A stretch of DNA of 12,346 bases from Pseudomonadota bacterium (GTDB taxonomy: Bacteria; Myxococcota; Myxococcia; Myxococcales; Myxococcaceae). A program made the translations under genes and the position numbers. Below the pieces are notes generated by a model. The model had not been told where the DNA came from, searched no databases, and was given only the letters and a program-made list of their open reading frames with translations. Below, in pieces: positions 1 to 7,193 of this stretch (positions within the stretch are counted from its first letter, which is position 1; the number at the start of each line of letters is the position of its first letter). The stretch is from assembly GCA_023424585.1 (NCBI GenBank), contig JAFADT010000698.1:1-12346 (forward strand), read 5' to 3'.

Positions 1-18
1 CAATGCCGATCAGATAAG
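1..18 (+). repeat. Left terminal inverted repeat of the IS
   Basis: Eighteen bases starting CAATGCCG are repeated in inverted orientation at 1425-1442 with three mismatches. This is the expected transposase end-binding site. Whether it extends left of base 1 is unknown. Confidence 0.85.
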
Positions 19-19
19 T

Positions 20-35
20 GGTCCTTGCGAGGACC
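20..35 (+). repeat. Subterminal hairpin near the IS left end
   Basis: GGTCCT (20-25) and AGGACC (30-35) are perfect complements around a TGCG loop. It lies just inside the left terminal repeat and upstream of the larger hairpin at 57-81. It could be a second RNA stem in read-through transcripts or part of the transposase-binding end. Confidence 0.4.
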
Positions 36-56
36 TACCGGAATGGTTGAGGGTGT

Positions 57-81
57 GGCGATCTGAATCTTGGAGATCGCC
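57..81 (+). promoter_or_regulatory. Hairpin over the transposase ribosome binding site
   Basis: GGCGATCT (57-64) and AGATCGCC (74-81) are perfect 8-bp complements with a 9-nt loop. The likely Shine-Dalgarno GGAG (72-75) spans the loop and the 3' arm, and the start codon follows 2 nt after the stem. Any transcript starting upstream of 57 could hide the ribosome binding site. That is the known strategy by which IS10 and IS50 limit transposase made from read-through transcripts. The pairing is seen; the role is inferred. Confidence 0.55.
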
Positions 82-83
82 GC

Positions 84-1433
84 ATGGGGCTTTCCCAGGC
101 CATCCAGGGGGCAGCCATGGTGGCCCCCGAGCAGTTCGACCGGTTTCGGCAGCACATTGACCCGGTATGGGTGGAGGAAGCCGTGGTGGCCACCGGCTTC
201 GCCTCGATACGCCGTCGGCGCCTGCCGGCGGACCAGGTCATCTGGTTGGTGGTGGGCATGGCGCTGATGCGCAATGAGTCCATCCCGCGCGTGGCGTCCA
301 TGCTGAATGTGGCATTGCCGACGGGGGCGGGCTCGACGGACGTGGCGCCGAGCGCTTTGAGCCAGGCACGCCAGCGCCTGGGCGACGAGCCGATGGAGTA
401 CCTCTTCAATACGACGGCTTCGGCGTGGGCCCACCGCAGCGCCAGGGCGCACCCCTGGCACAAGCTGGCCGTCTATGCCCTGGATGGCACGACGGTGCGA
501 GTGCCGGACTCGTCCGACAACTGGAGTGAGTTTGGTGGCAGTCCGGGCAACGGCACTCGCGCCGGTAGCGCCTACCCGACGGTGCGGGCCGTGGCGCTGA
601 TGGCGGCACGCTCCCACCTGGTGGCGGCGGTGCGCTTTGGGCCCTACGCCACGGGTGAGGTGACGCTGGCGGCGGAGCTATGGAGTCAGCTGCCGGAGAA
701 TTCAGTCGTCATCGTCGACCGCAACTTCACCGCGGTCCGCGACCTGATGGAGATTGCCACGGGGGCAAAGAACCGGCACTGGCTGGTGCGGGCCAAGGCG
801 CATATGAAACCCGTCCGGGTCGAGAAGCTCGGTGAGAATGATGACCTGGTGGAGCTGCCGGTCACCCGCGCCATGCGTGCTTCGAGCGCCAGGCCCCTGC
901 CCGAAGCCGTCCGCATGAGGGCCATCCGCTACCAGCGACCGGGCTTCCGTGCCGGAGTACTGCTGACGTCGCTGCTGGACCCGAAGAAGTACCCGGCCGA
1001 AAGGATTGTCCAGCTGTACCACGAGCGATGGGAAATCGAGCTGGGGTACGACGAAATCAAGACGCACCTCTTGGACCGACAGGAAGCCATCCGCAGTCGC
1101 ACGCCCCAAGGCGTCCGACAGGAAGTCTGGGGCATTCTGCTGGCCTACAACCTGGTACGCGTGGAGATGGAACGGGCCGCGGACGAAGCCGGCGTGGAGC
1201 CGACGCGCATCAGCTTCGTCAATGCACTGGCGCTCATCCGAAACGCATGGCTGGTCTGGTCGACCCCGCCACTGGCACCCGGGCGGATTCCAGAGCACCT
1301 GCTCGACTTGCGCAGGCACTTGGGGTTGCTGCTGTTACCGGAACGAAGGAGCGAGAGGCGCTTCCCACGAGTCGTCAAAATCAAGATGAGCAACTACGAC
1401 AAGAAGTGGGTGAAGCGCCCCCGCCCTAACTGA
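84..1433 (+). CDS. IS4-family transposase (DDE, YREK motif)
   Basis: This 449-residue protein catalyses excision and insertion of the surrounding element. Residues ~15-105 resemble the N-terminal domain of IS4 transposases. The RNase H-like catalytic core follows, with D134 in YALDGTT, D212 in VIVDRNF and E319. The IS4 signature Y-2-R-3-E-6-K is complete: Y312, R315, E319, K326. The C-terminus ends with the family-typical FPRVVKIKMSNY segment. The ATG at 84 is chosen because GGAG lies 8 nt upstream, although a hairpin (57-81) overlaps that site. No frameshift or internal stop is seen, so the element may be active. Codon use looks less biased than in the surrounding genes, as expected for a mobile gene. 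Confidence 0.93.
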   Translation: MGLSQAIQGAAMVAPEQFDRFRQHIDPVWVEEAVVATGFASIRRRRLPADQVIWLVVGMALMRNESIPRVASMLNVALPTGAGSTDVAPSALSQARQRLGDEPMEYLFNTTASAWAHRSARAHPWHKLAVYALDGTTVRVPDSSDNWSEFGGSPGNGTRAGSAYPTVRAVALMAARSHLVAAVRFGPYATGEVTLAAELWSQLPENSVVIVDRNFTAVRDLMEIATGAKNRHWLVRAKAHMKPVRVEKLGENDDLVELPVTRAMRASSARPLPEAVRMRAIRYQRPGFRAGVLLTSLLDPKKYPAERIVQLYHERWEIELGYDEIKTHLLDRQEAIRSRTPQGVRQEVWGILLAYNLVRVEMERAADEAGVEPTRISFVNALALIRNAWLVWSTPPLAPGRIPEHLLDLRRHLGLLLLPERRSERRFPRVVKIKMSNYDKKWVKRPRPN

Positions 1434-1442
1434 CCGGCATTG
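1425..1442 (-). repeat. Right terminal inverted repeat of the IS
   Basis: The reverse complement begins CAATGCCGG and mirrors the left end at 15 of 18 positions. The transposase stop codon TGA (1431-1433) lies inside it. The next base (1443) starts native flank leading into the modC stop codon. Confidence 0.85.
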
Positions 1443-1445
1443 GAG

Positions 1446-2515
<1,070 letters not shown>

Positions 2516-2516
<1 letters not shown>

Positions 2517-3193
2517 CACGCCAGCCCCCGGGCTCCGCGACGCCGCGTCACCACTTCCGTCACGTACATGGCCCCGAAGGCGAGCACCACGGAGACACCC
2601 GCGAGCCTCAGCGCCTCCGCGTCGTGCCCCACCTGCGTGCGCTGGAAGATGGCCAGGGACAGCGTCTGCGTGCTCCCGGGGATGTTGCCGGCCACCAGCA
2701 CCGTCGCGCCGAACTCGCCCAGCGCCCGTGAGAACGCGAGCAGCGCGCCCGTGAGCACTCCGCGCCACGCCAGGGGCAGCGTCACCCGGAAGAAGGCCCG
2801 CGTGCGCGAGTCCCCCAGCGTGCGCGCCACCGCCACCAGCCGGGGATCCACCTCCTCGAAGCCCGCGCGCGCGGAGCGCACCAGCAGCGGGAACGCCATC
2901 ACCGCGCTGGCCAGCACCACCGCCTTCGGCGTGAACACCACCTCCACGCCCAGCGCATCCAGCAGCCGTCCCAGCACCGCGTCCCGCGCCAGCAGCTCCA
3001 GCAGCACCAGGCCCACCGCCGTCGGAGGCAGCACCAGCGGCAGCGCCAGCACCGTCTCCATCACGCCGCGCCCCGGCCCCCTCCAGCGCGAGAGCGCGTA
3101 AGCCGCAGCCACGCCCGGCACGAGGATGAGCGCCGTGGACAGGGCCGCCACCGCCACCGTGAACAGCACCAGCCCTGTCAGCCCTTCGTCCAT
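2516..3193 (-). CDS. modB: Molybdate ABC transporter permease ModB
   Basis: This inner-membrane permease (225 aa from this start) forms the molybdate channel with ModC. It shows about five hydrophobic segments. The cytoplasmic EAA-type coupling loop is around 115-145 (VDPRLVAVARTLGDS followed by FFRVTLPLAW). Residues ~158-182 (LGEFGATVLVAGN and PGSTQTLSLAI) are characteristic of ModB rather than of sulfate permeases. I place the start at ATG 3193 because the protein then begins just before the first helix, and AGGAG lies 14 nt upstream, a long spacing. GTG at 3196 is an alternative. The frame is also open from ATG 3256, which would add 21 Gly/Ser/Arg-rich residues and has no Shine-Dalgarno. 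The choice matters because an unusual inverted-repeat element lies at 3216-3260. Confidence 0.92.
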
Positions 3194-3215
3194 CACGGAG
3201 AAGGATGCTCCTGGG

Positions 3216-3260
3216 CTGAAGCCACGCGATGCGCCACCCCGTCCGGCTTCAGGCATCGCG
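3216..3260 (-). promoter_or_regulatory. Interleaved inverted repeats (A-B-A'-B') before modB
   Basis: Two perfect 8-bp complementary pairs are interleaved. CTGAAGCC (3216-3223) pairs with GGCTTCAG (3245-3252), and CGCGATGC (3225-3232) pairs with GCATCGCG (3253-3260). In the modABC transcript this lies between the modA stop and the modB start and ends 3 nt before the modB Shine-Dalgarno (3212-3208). The connecting loops are 0, 12 and 1 nt, so both full stems cannot form together easily. The two hairpins are more likely alternatives, as in an RNA switch, or partial stems of a pseudoknot. The function is not known, and it does not match any riboswitch consensus I can recall. Confidence 0.45.
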
Positions 3261-3331
3261 GCGAGCCGCCGGCGCGCGGGGCCGCCATCATGGGTCGGCC
3301 TCCCGCGTCCGCACTCCGCCCTGCGTTACCC

Positions 3332-3348
3332 ACGCCAGCCAGTGGCGT
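3332..3348 (-). terminator. Short hairpin at the modA stop codon
   Basis: ACGCCA (3332-3337) and TGGCGT (3343-3348) form a 6-bp stem with a 5-nt loop starting at the last base of the modA stop codon. No T-rich tract follows. At most it is a weak intra-operon attenuator or mRNA-stabilising stem. The remaining 3261-3331 shows nothing recognisable. Confidence 0.25.
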
Positions 3349-4259
3349 CACGGCGCTTCCTTCCGCGACCCCGCACCGGACTTCGGCGCGGGTACGGCCC
3401 GCGGCGCCCCCGCATCCAACGTCGCCGCGCCGCCGGAGGCGCCCTTCACGCCCGCGTCCCATGTCGCCGCGCCGCCGGAAGTGCCCTTCACGCCCGCGTC
3501 CGGCGCCGCCTTCGCCGCGCTCGCGTCCAGGAAGCCCAGCCGGCGGAACTCCTTCCGCGAGGCCTCCGTCTGGAGGAAGCGCACGAGCGCGAGCCCTCCC
3601 GCCGGCGACTTGCCCTGCGTCAGCGCCGCCGCCGGATACACGATGCGCGGCGCGTCCCCCTCCGGCACCGTGAACGCCACCCGCACCTTCCTGGAGCCCG
3701 CCGCGTCCGTCGCGTACACCACGCCCGCGTCCGCCCTCCCCGCCTCCACCGCCGCCAGCGCGGCCCGCACGTCCACCGCCGGCACCACGCGCGGCGCCAC
3801 GTCCGCCCACACGCCCGCCTGCGTCAGCCAGGCCTTCGCGTACACACCCGCCGGCACCGCTGCCGGCTCCGCCAGCACCACCCGCTTGAGCCCCTTCAGG
3901 TCCGCCGGCCCCGCGACCTCCAGCGCCGACCCCGCCGGCACCACCACCACCAGCCGGTTGGACAGCAGGTCCACCCGCGAGCCCGCCTGCACGAGCCCTG
4001 CCCGGTCGACCGAGTCCATCTTCGCCTCGTCCGCGGAGAGGAACGCGTCCGCCGGAGCCCCCGCCACCACCTGACGCGCCAGGTCACTCGACGCCCCGAA
4101 GGCGAAGCGCACCCGGTGCCCCGACGCCTGCTGGAACGCCGGCGCCAGCGCCTGGAGCGCATCCGTCGTGCTCGCCGCCGCGAACACCAGCACCTCCTCC
4201 GCCCGCGCCGACGACACCGCCACCCACGCCAGCAACAAACCCCACCACGCGTGTCGCAT
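3348..4259 (-). CDS. modA: Periplasmic molybdate-binding protein ModA with repeat tail
   Basis: This is the substrate-binding component (303 aa) delivering molybdate to ModBC. Residues 1-20 are a Sec signal peptide ending SSARA, with predicted cleavage before E21. The mature part shows the ModA landmarks FAAAS (S30), GASSDLA (S57/S58), DAFLSAD, LVVVVP, the AVPAGVYAK segment, and VYATDA with Y182; the family binds molybdate through Ser side chains and a Tyr. The ATG at 4259 has GGAGGAG about 6 nt upstream. The core ends near residue 247. Residues ~254-303 are an extra Ala/Gly-rich tail with a 14-residue repeat beginning DAGVKG and a Lys/Arg-containing end, absent from ordinary ModA. modB follows after 154 nt. 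Confidence 0.92.
   Translation of the reverse strand: MRHAWWGLLLAWVAVSSARAEEVLVFAAASTTDALQALAPAFQQASGHRVRFAFGASSDLARQVVAGAPADAFLSADEAKMDSVDRAGLVQAGSRVDLLSNRLVVVVPAGSALEVAGPADLKGLKRVVLAEPAAVPAGVYAKAWLTQAGVWADVAPRVVPAVDVRAALAAVEAGRADAGVVYATDAAGSRKVRVAFTVPEGDAPRIVYPAAALTQGKSPAGGLALVRFLQTEASRKEFRRLGFLDASAAKAAPDAGVKGTSGGAATWDAGVKGASGGAATLDAGAPRAVPAPKSGAGSRKEAP
3412..3502 (-). repeat. 42-bp tandem repeat in the modA 3' end
   Basis: A 42-bp unit begins at 3421 (GTCGCCGCGCCGCCGG) and again at 3463. A third partial copy is recognisable in the segment GCCCTTCACGCCCGCGTCC (first copy 3440-3458, second 3484-3502). The unit is a multiple of three and encodes DAGVKG(T/A)SGGAAT(W/L) on the minus strand, so copy-number changes would keep the reading frame. 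Confidence 0.75.
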
Positions 4260-4313
4260 CACCCGCTCCTCCCGCCCCCCGGTCCCGCCGGAGGTCCTGA
4301 CGGAGCCTACAAG

Positions 4314-4342
4314 TTGACCGGCCCGCACCCCGCCGCTAATGA
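4314..4342 (+). promoter_or_regulatory. Possible promoter of the MarR gene
   Basis: TTGACC (4314-4319) resembles a sigma-70 -35 box. After 17 bp comes the AT-rich TAATGA (4337-4342), a poor but plausible -10 in this GC-rich genome. Transcription would start close to 4350, at or next to the GTG start codon, suggesting a leaderless or very short-leader mRNA. This is a visual match only. Confidence 0.35.
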
Positions 4343-4365
4343 ATACTCTGTGTCACGGAATATCC
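4341..4365. promoter_or_regulatory. MarR-type operator candidate (imperfect palindrome)
   Basis: The segment is centred on T4353 with the core GTG-T-CAC. Nine of twelve base pairs match symmetrically (GAATACTCTGTG against TCACGGAATATCC). It is AT-rich for this genome and lies over the probable start of the MarR gene, between it and divergent modA. MarR dimers typically bind palindromes of about 16-25 bp over their own promoters. Autorepression, and perhaps control of modABC, is inferred. Confidence 0.45.
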
Positions 4366-4844
4366 ATAAAGAGGATGAAGCGCTCGCGAAGGACGTCGAC
4401 CGGATGCAGGAGTTGATGTTCTCACTGGGCCGTCGCCGCTCCCTCCGTGACCCCATCGCCAGCACCTGCGAGCAGCTCCAGTTCACGCCGCCCCAGGTGC
4501 ACGCCCTGCTGTGGCTGGGCCTGGACGGCTCGCTCACCATGGGCGAGCTGGCTCGGCGACTGGGCGTCACCGAGAAGACCGTCACCGGCGTCATGGACCG
4601 CCTGGAGCGCGAAGGCCACATCGTCCGGGAGCGCGGCGAGACCGACCGGCGCGTCGTGCGCTGCCGCCTCACCGACAAGGGCAAGCAGACCTTCGGGAAG
4701 CTCGACCGCTCCATGCACCGCTCGATGGGCGTGGTGATGGGCATGCTCGACCCGGAGGACCGCCAGGCCCTCTTCCGCGTCCTGGAGAAGGTCCTGCTCA
4801 GGCTGGACACGGCCACGCCGGACGCCCCCGCCTCCGGGACCTGA
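4350..4844 (+). CDS. MarR-family transcriptional regulator
   Basis: This is a dimeric winged-helix DNA-binding protein, 164 aa from GTG 4350. Residues ~8-35 form the N-terminal dimerisation helix. TPPQVHALLWL (46-56) and SLTMGELARRLGVTEKTVTGVMDRLEREGHI (61-91) give the helix-turn-helix. The wing contains the conserved DRR (99-101) followed by RCRLTDKGK. The C-terminal helices complete the dimer interface. C40 and C105 are the cysteines I noted, possibly relevant if the ligand is an oxidant. GTG 4350 keeps the full N-terminal helix but has no Shine-Dalgarno; ATG 4404 has AAGGA 10 nt upstream and would give 146 aa. It is divergent from modA, where some bacteria place ModE; this is not a ModE protein. 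The ligand is unknown. Confidence 0.88.
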   Translation: MSRNIHKEDEALAKDVDRMQELMFSLGRRRSLRDPIASTCEQLQFTPPQVHALLWLGLDGSLTMGELARRLGVTEKTVTGVMDRLEREGHIVRERGETDRRVVRCRLTDKGKQTFGKLDRSMHRSMGVVMGMLDPEDRQALFRVLEKVLLRLDTATPDAPASGT

Positions 4845-4859
4845 AGCCCTCAGCGTCCG
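4819..4859. terminator. Possible shared stem between convergent genes
   Basis: CGGACGC (4819-4825) and GCGTCCG (4853-4859) are perfect 7-bp complements flanking the two facing stop codons (4842-4844 and 4850-4852). The loop is 27 nt and there is no T-tract. It may help end transcription of both genes, but chance pairing is possible at this GC content. Confidence 0.25.
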
Positions 4860-5530
4860 CCCGGCGCCCGCGCCCACCACAGGCGCGGGCGCAGGAGCAG
4901 CGCGAACGCCTCGCGCACCGTCCAGTAGGCCCGCTCCTCCGCGCGCATCCTCCCCGCGATGGGCGCCGGGCTCGTGGCCACCTCCCACCCCTCGCGCCGG
5001 AAGCACTGCCGCGCGCGCAGCAGGTGATACGGGTCCGAGACCACCACCACCCGGCGTGCTCCCCGCTCGCGCAGCACGCGGGCGCAAAAGCGCGCGTTGT
5101 CCTCCGTGGAGTGGCTGTCCTCCTCCAGCACGCACGCGGACGCGGGCACGCCCGCCGCCACCGCCAGCTCGCGCATCACGCGCGCCTCGGACGGCGGATG
5201 GGCGCCCACGCCCCCGGACAACAGCAGCCACGGCGCCACGCCCCGGTGATACAGCTCCGCCGCCTGCTCCACGCGCGCCCTCAGCGCGCCGGACGGCGCA
5301 CCGCCCGGCAGCACCCGCGCGCCCAGCACCACCAGCACCTCCGCGTCCGTCACCCGGTCGCGCCGGCCGAAGCGGTCCACCCACCAGGCCAGCCCGAACA
5401 CACCGCCCGTGAGTGCGCCCACGTACAGGAGCAGCGCCCGGCGCGCGCGTCCGGGTCTGGGAAGGAGGGCAAGGGGCCGCACCCCCGGGAACCTAGTCCT
5501 GCATCGGACATCCCGCCGCCCGGCATGCAC
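4850..5530 (-). CDS. YdcF/SanA-like DUF218 membrane protein
   Basis: This is a DUF218-domain protein of up to 226 aa with one N-terminal membrane segment (~31-50) and the domain facing outward. The domain runs ~63-215: VLVVLGARV (66-74), the Arg- and Glu-containing helix RARVEQAAELYHRG, LLLSGG (102-107), SEARVM, then E137 and the STEDNA segment (141-146), and VVSDPYHL (163-170). These are the conserved landmarks of the SanA/YdcF/ElyC family, whose members affect cell-envelope integrity; the biochemical reaction is not settled. The N-terminus is Arg-rich. The start is uncertain: GTG 5530 has no Shine-Dalgarno and GTG 5482 is possible. It converges on the MarR gene with a 5-bp gap and is divergent from the next gene. 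Confidence 0.85.
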   Translation of the reverse strand: MHAGRRDVRCRTRFPGVRPLALLPRPGRARRALLLYVGALTGGVFGLAWWVDRFGRRDRVTDAEVLVVLGARVLPGGAPSGALRARVEQAAELYHRGVAPWLLLSGGVGAHPPSEARVMRELAVAAGVPASACVLEEDSHSTEDNARFCARVLRERGARRVVVVSDPYHLLRARQCFRREGWEVATSPAPIAGRMRAEERAYWTVREAFALLLRPRLWWARAPGGR

Positions 5531-5556
5531 CTCGGGGGAGGCACTGTGTCCGCGAT

Positions 5557-5574
5557 AACAGGTTTCATCCTGTT
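5557..5574. promoter_or_regulatory. Inverted repeat AACAGG-N6-CCTGTT
   Basis: A perfect 6-bp inverted repeat with a 6-nt spacer lies in the 172-bp region between divergent genes. Half-site length and spacing suit a dimeric repressor or activator site. A small RNA hairpin is the alternative. Confidence 0.35.
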
Positions 5575-5624
5575 CAGCGGAAGGCCCCCCGGCGAATTGC
5601 CACGATGCGTATCGCCCTGGGAGG

Positions 5625-5638
5625 GTGTCTCAAGACAC
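5625..5638. promoter_or_regulatory. Palindrome GTGTCT-CA-AGACAC
   Basis: A perfect 6-bp inverted repeat with a 2-nt centre lies 64 bp upstream of the chosen start of the 5703 gene. A short CGAT-N4-ATCG palindrome (5603-5614) lies between it and the repeat at 5557-5574. Clustered symmetric sites suggest an operator region; no regulator can be named. Confidence 0.35.
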
Positions 5639-5702
5639 AATGCGAAGGATGATCCGGCTGGGGTCCGCGACGAACACGGAGCAGCCGGTGGAGGGCTTAC
5701 GG

Positions 5703-6266
5703 ATGGATGTCAAAGGCGTCGCATTCCTGGCACGGCAGACCATGGCGGTGCAGGCCTTCGGCGAGCCGGCGTGGAAGGCCTTCCTCGCGGAGCAGGCGAA
5801 GCGGGACCCCGTCTTCGGGCAGCTCATCATGCCCGTCTCGCGCATCCCGGCGGAGGCCTTCCTCCGCCTCAACGAGGCCTTCACCCAGCGCTTCTACGGC
5901 GGCGACACCAGGGCGTACTGGCAATACGGCATCAAGTCCGCCGAGTACGCGCTGAGCCAGGGCCAGCTCAAGACGATGTTCGGCAAGGACGACTTCCGCC
6001 GCTTCGCCCTCTTCACCCCCGGCATCTGGAAGGGCTACTTCACCGAAGGCGAGCTGACCGCGCAGCTCCAGGGCGACACCGTGGAGCTGCGCATCACCGG
6101 CGTGCCCCGGCCGCACATCTACTTCGAGCTGGCGGTGATGGGCTTCGCGTCCGGAGGGCTCGCGTACCTGAGCGGCCGCCAGGACATCCACCACGAGGTG
6201 GTGAAGGGCTTCAGCCAGGGGGACCTGGAGGTCCTCTACCGCTTCACCCTGCCCACCCCGGCGTGA
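5703..6266 (+). CDS. Conserved hypothetical protein, DUF2378-like
   Basis: I do not recognise a defined function for this 187-residue soluble protein. It begins VKGVAFLARQTM, contains FYGGDTRAYWQYGIKSAEYAL (one Trp and several Tyr in a helix), then the hydrophobic FTPGIWKGYF (104-113), and ends with beta-rich TVELRITGVP, GYxSGR-like and DLEVLYRFTL segments. This layout reminds me of the large DUF2378/TIGR02265-type paralogue families of myxobacteria, but this is from memory and weak. No signal peptide, membrane helix or catalytic motif is evident. ATG 5703 is preferred because GGAGGG lies 7 nt upstream. The frame is open from GTG 5625, which would overlap a palindrome. It faces the EEP gene with a 4-bp gap between stop codons. 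Confidence 0.8.
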   Translation: MDVKGVAFLARQTMAVQAFGEPAWKAFLAEQAKRDPVFGQLIMPVSRIPAEAFLRLNEAFTQRFYGGDTRAYWQYGIKSAEYALSQGQLKTMFGKDDFRRFALFTPGIWKGYFTEGELTAQLQGDTVELRITGVPRPHIYFELAVMGFASGGLAYLSGRQDIHHEVVKGFSQGDLEVLYRFTLPTPA

Positions 6267-6270
6267 AGCC

Positions 6271-7173
6271 TCAGGGCCCCGCCGCCGCCGTGGCCGTGCC
6301 CGCGGGCGCGGCGGACGCCGGAGCCACCACGGGGGTGGGCTCCGGCTGGAGCCGCAGGTCCGCCACCACCGGGTAGTGGTCGGACGCGCCCACGCGCAGC
6401 ACGCGCGTGGACACCGGCGTGAAGGCGCCGCACGCCATCACGTAGTCGATGCGCAGGGACTTCAGGAACAGCGGCATCGGGTAGGTGCCCGTCCCATCGG
6501 AGCGGGTGACGCGCGCCACGTCCTGGAGCTGGCGGCGCAGCAGGCGCACCGGGCGCGAGTCCGGGTCGTCGTTCAGGTCCCCCATCAGCAGCCGGGGCCG
6601 GGCGTCCTTCGACAGCAGCTGGGCGATGAAGGCGCTCTGGCGCACGCGCGCCGCGCCGTTGAAGGGCCGGCGGATGAGGTGCGTGGCGTAGACGCTCACC
6701 TCGCGCCCGTCCACGTCCAGCACGGCGTGCGCCAGCGTGCGCGGCTCCGCGCCCCGGGGCGTGGGCAGCGGGTACTGCGCCAGGGACTCCAGCGGGTAGC
6801 GCGACAGGAGCGCGATGCCGTACGCGCCGCCGTACAGCCGCGTGGTGCCGAAGTGCGCGCGGTACTTCAGGCCCGTGAGCGCGGACAGCCGCTCCACCTG
6901 GTCCTCGCCGTGCGCGCGCGTGGAGCCCACGTCCACCTCCTGCAGCGCGACGACGTCCGGGCGCTCCTGGAGGATGACGTCCGCCACCTGCTCCAGCCCC
7001 CGGAGGCCCGACTGGATGTTGAACGTCATCACCCGCAGGGCGCCCGGCTCACGCTTCGGGGCCACGGCCACGGGCGTGACGCCCGCGGACAGGGTGGGAC
7101 GCACCGCGGGACCGGAGGCGCAGGCCAGCGTTCCCGCGACGAACAGGGCGGTGAAGAGGGGGCTCGTTCGCAT
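6271..7173 (-). CDS. Exported endonuclease/exonuclease/phosphatase family protein
   Basis: This metal-dependent phosphoesterase of the DNase I-like EEP fold has 300 aa. All catalytic landmarks are present: N52 in MTFNIQSG, E79 in DVVALQEVD, H165 in YATHLI, D199 and N201 in LLMGDLNDDP, D243 in RIDYV, and D265-H266 in GASDHYPVV. Residues 1-17 are a signal sequence. C18 in GTLAC makes a non-ideal lipobox (T-L-A-C), so it may be a lipoprotein, otherwise periplasmic or secreted. The substrate cannot be told; the family includes nucleases, sphingomyelinases and phosphatases. The last ~25 residues are Pro/Ala-rich. ATG 7173 is chosen because it starts the signal peptide, although no clear Shine-Dalgarno is seen. 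It follows the MYXO-CTERM gene on the same strand after 78 bp and a long stem. Confidence 0.9.
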   Translation of the reverse strand: MRTSPLFTALFVAGTLACASGPAVRPTLSAGVTPVAVAPKREPGALRVMTFNIQSGLRGLEQVADVILQERPDVVALQEVDVGSTRAHGEDQVERLSALTGLKYRAHFGTTRLYGGAYGIALLSRYPLESLAQYPLPTPRGAEPRTLAHAVLDVDGREVSVYATHLIRRPFNGAARVRQSAFIAQLLSKDARPRLLMGDLNDDPDSRPVRLLRRQLQDVARVTRSDGTGTYPMPLFLKSLRIDYVMACGAFTPVSTRVLRVGASDHYPVVADLRLQPEPTPVVAPASAAPAGTATAAAGP

Positions 7174-7193
7174 CAAGGGGGCGATGGTAGGCG

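Larger units (their letters stand above)
1..1442 (+). mobile_element. Complete IS4-family insertion sequence
   Basis: The element is bounded by imperfect terminal inverted repeats. The left end begins CAATGCCGATCAGATAAG and the reverse complement of the right end begins CAATGCCGGTCAGTTAGG, matching at 15 of 18 positions. Between them lies one intact transposase gene (84-1433) whose stop codon falls inside the right repeat. Size, single-ORF layout and the YREK motif fit the IS4 family. The left end coincides with base 1 of the window, so the repeat could extend further and the left copy of the target duplication cannot be seen. IS4-type elements usually duplicate around 10-13 bp, so the right copy would start at 1443. 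The element lies 3 bp beyond the modC stop codon, tail to tail with modC. Confidence 0.88.

Noticed and set aside
2517..2768. 84-residue N-terminal extension of ModC
   Set aside because: It overlaps modB out of frame and has no ABC-like content. ModC proteins begin near MELSL, and the TGATG overlap with modB supports that start.
3216..3260. Moco riboswitch
   Set aside because: The location is suggestive, but I cannot match the conserved Moco RNA elements, and the size and A-B-A'-B' layout differ. I report it as an unnamed structure instead.
5726..5745. TGGCAC as half of a sigma-54 promoter
   Set aside because: The matching TTGC box at the right spacing is missing, and the site is inside the coding region of the 5703 gene.
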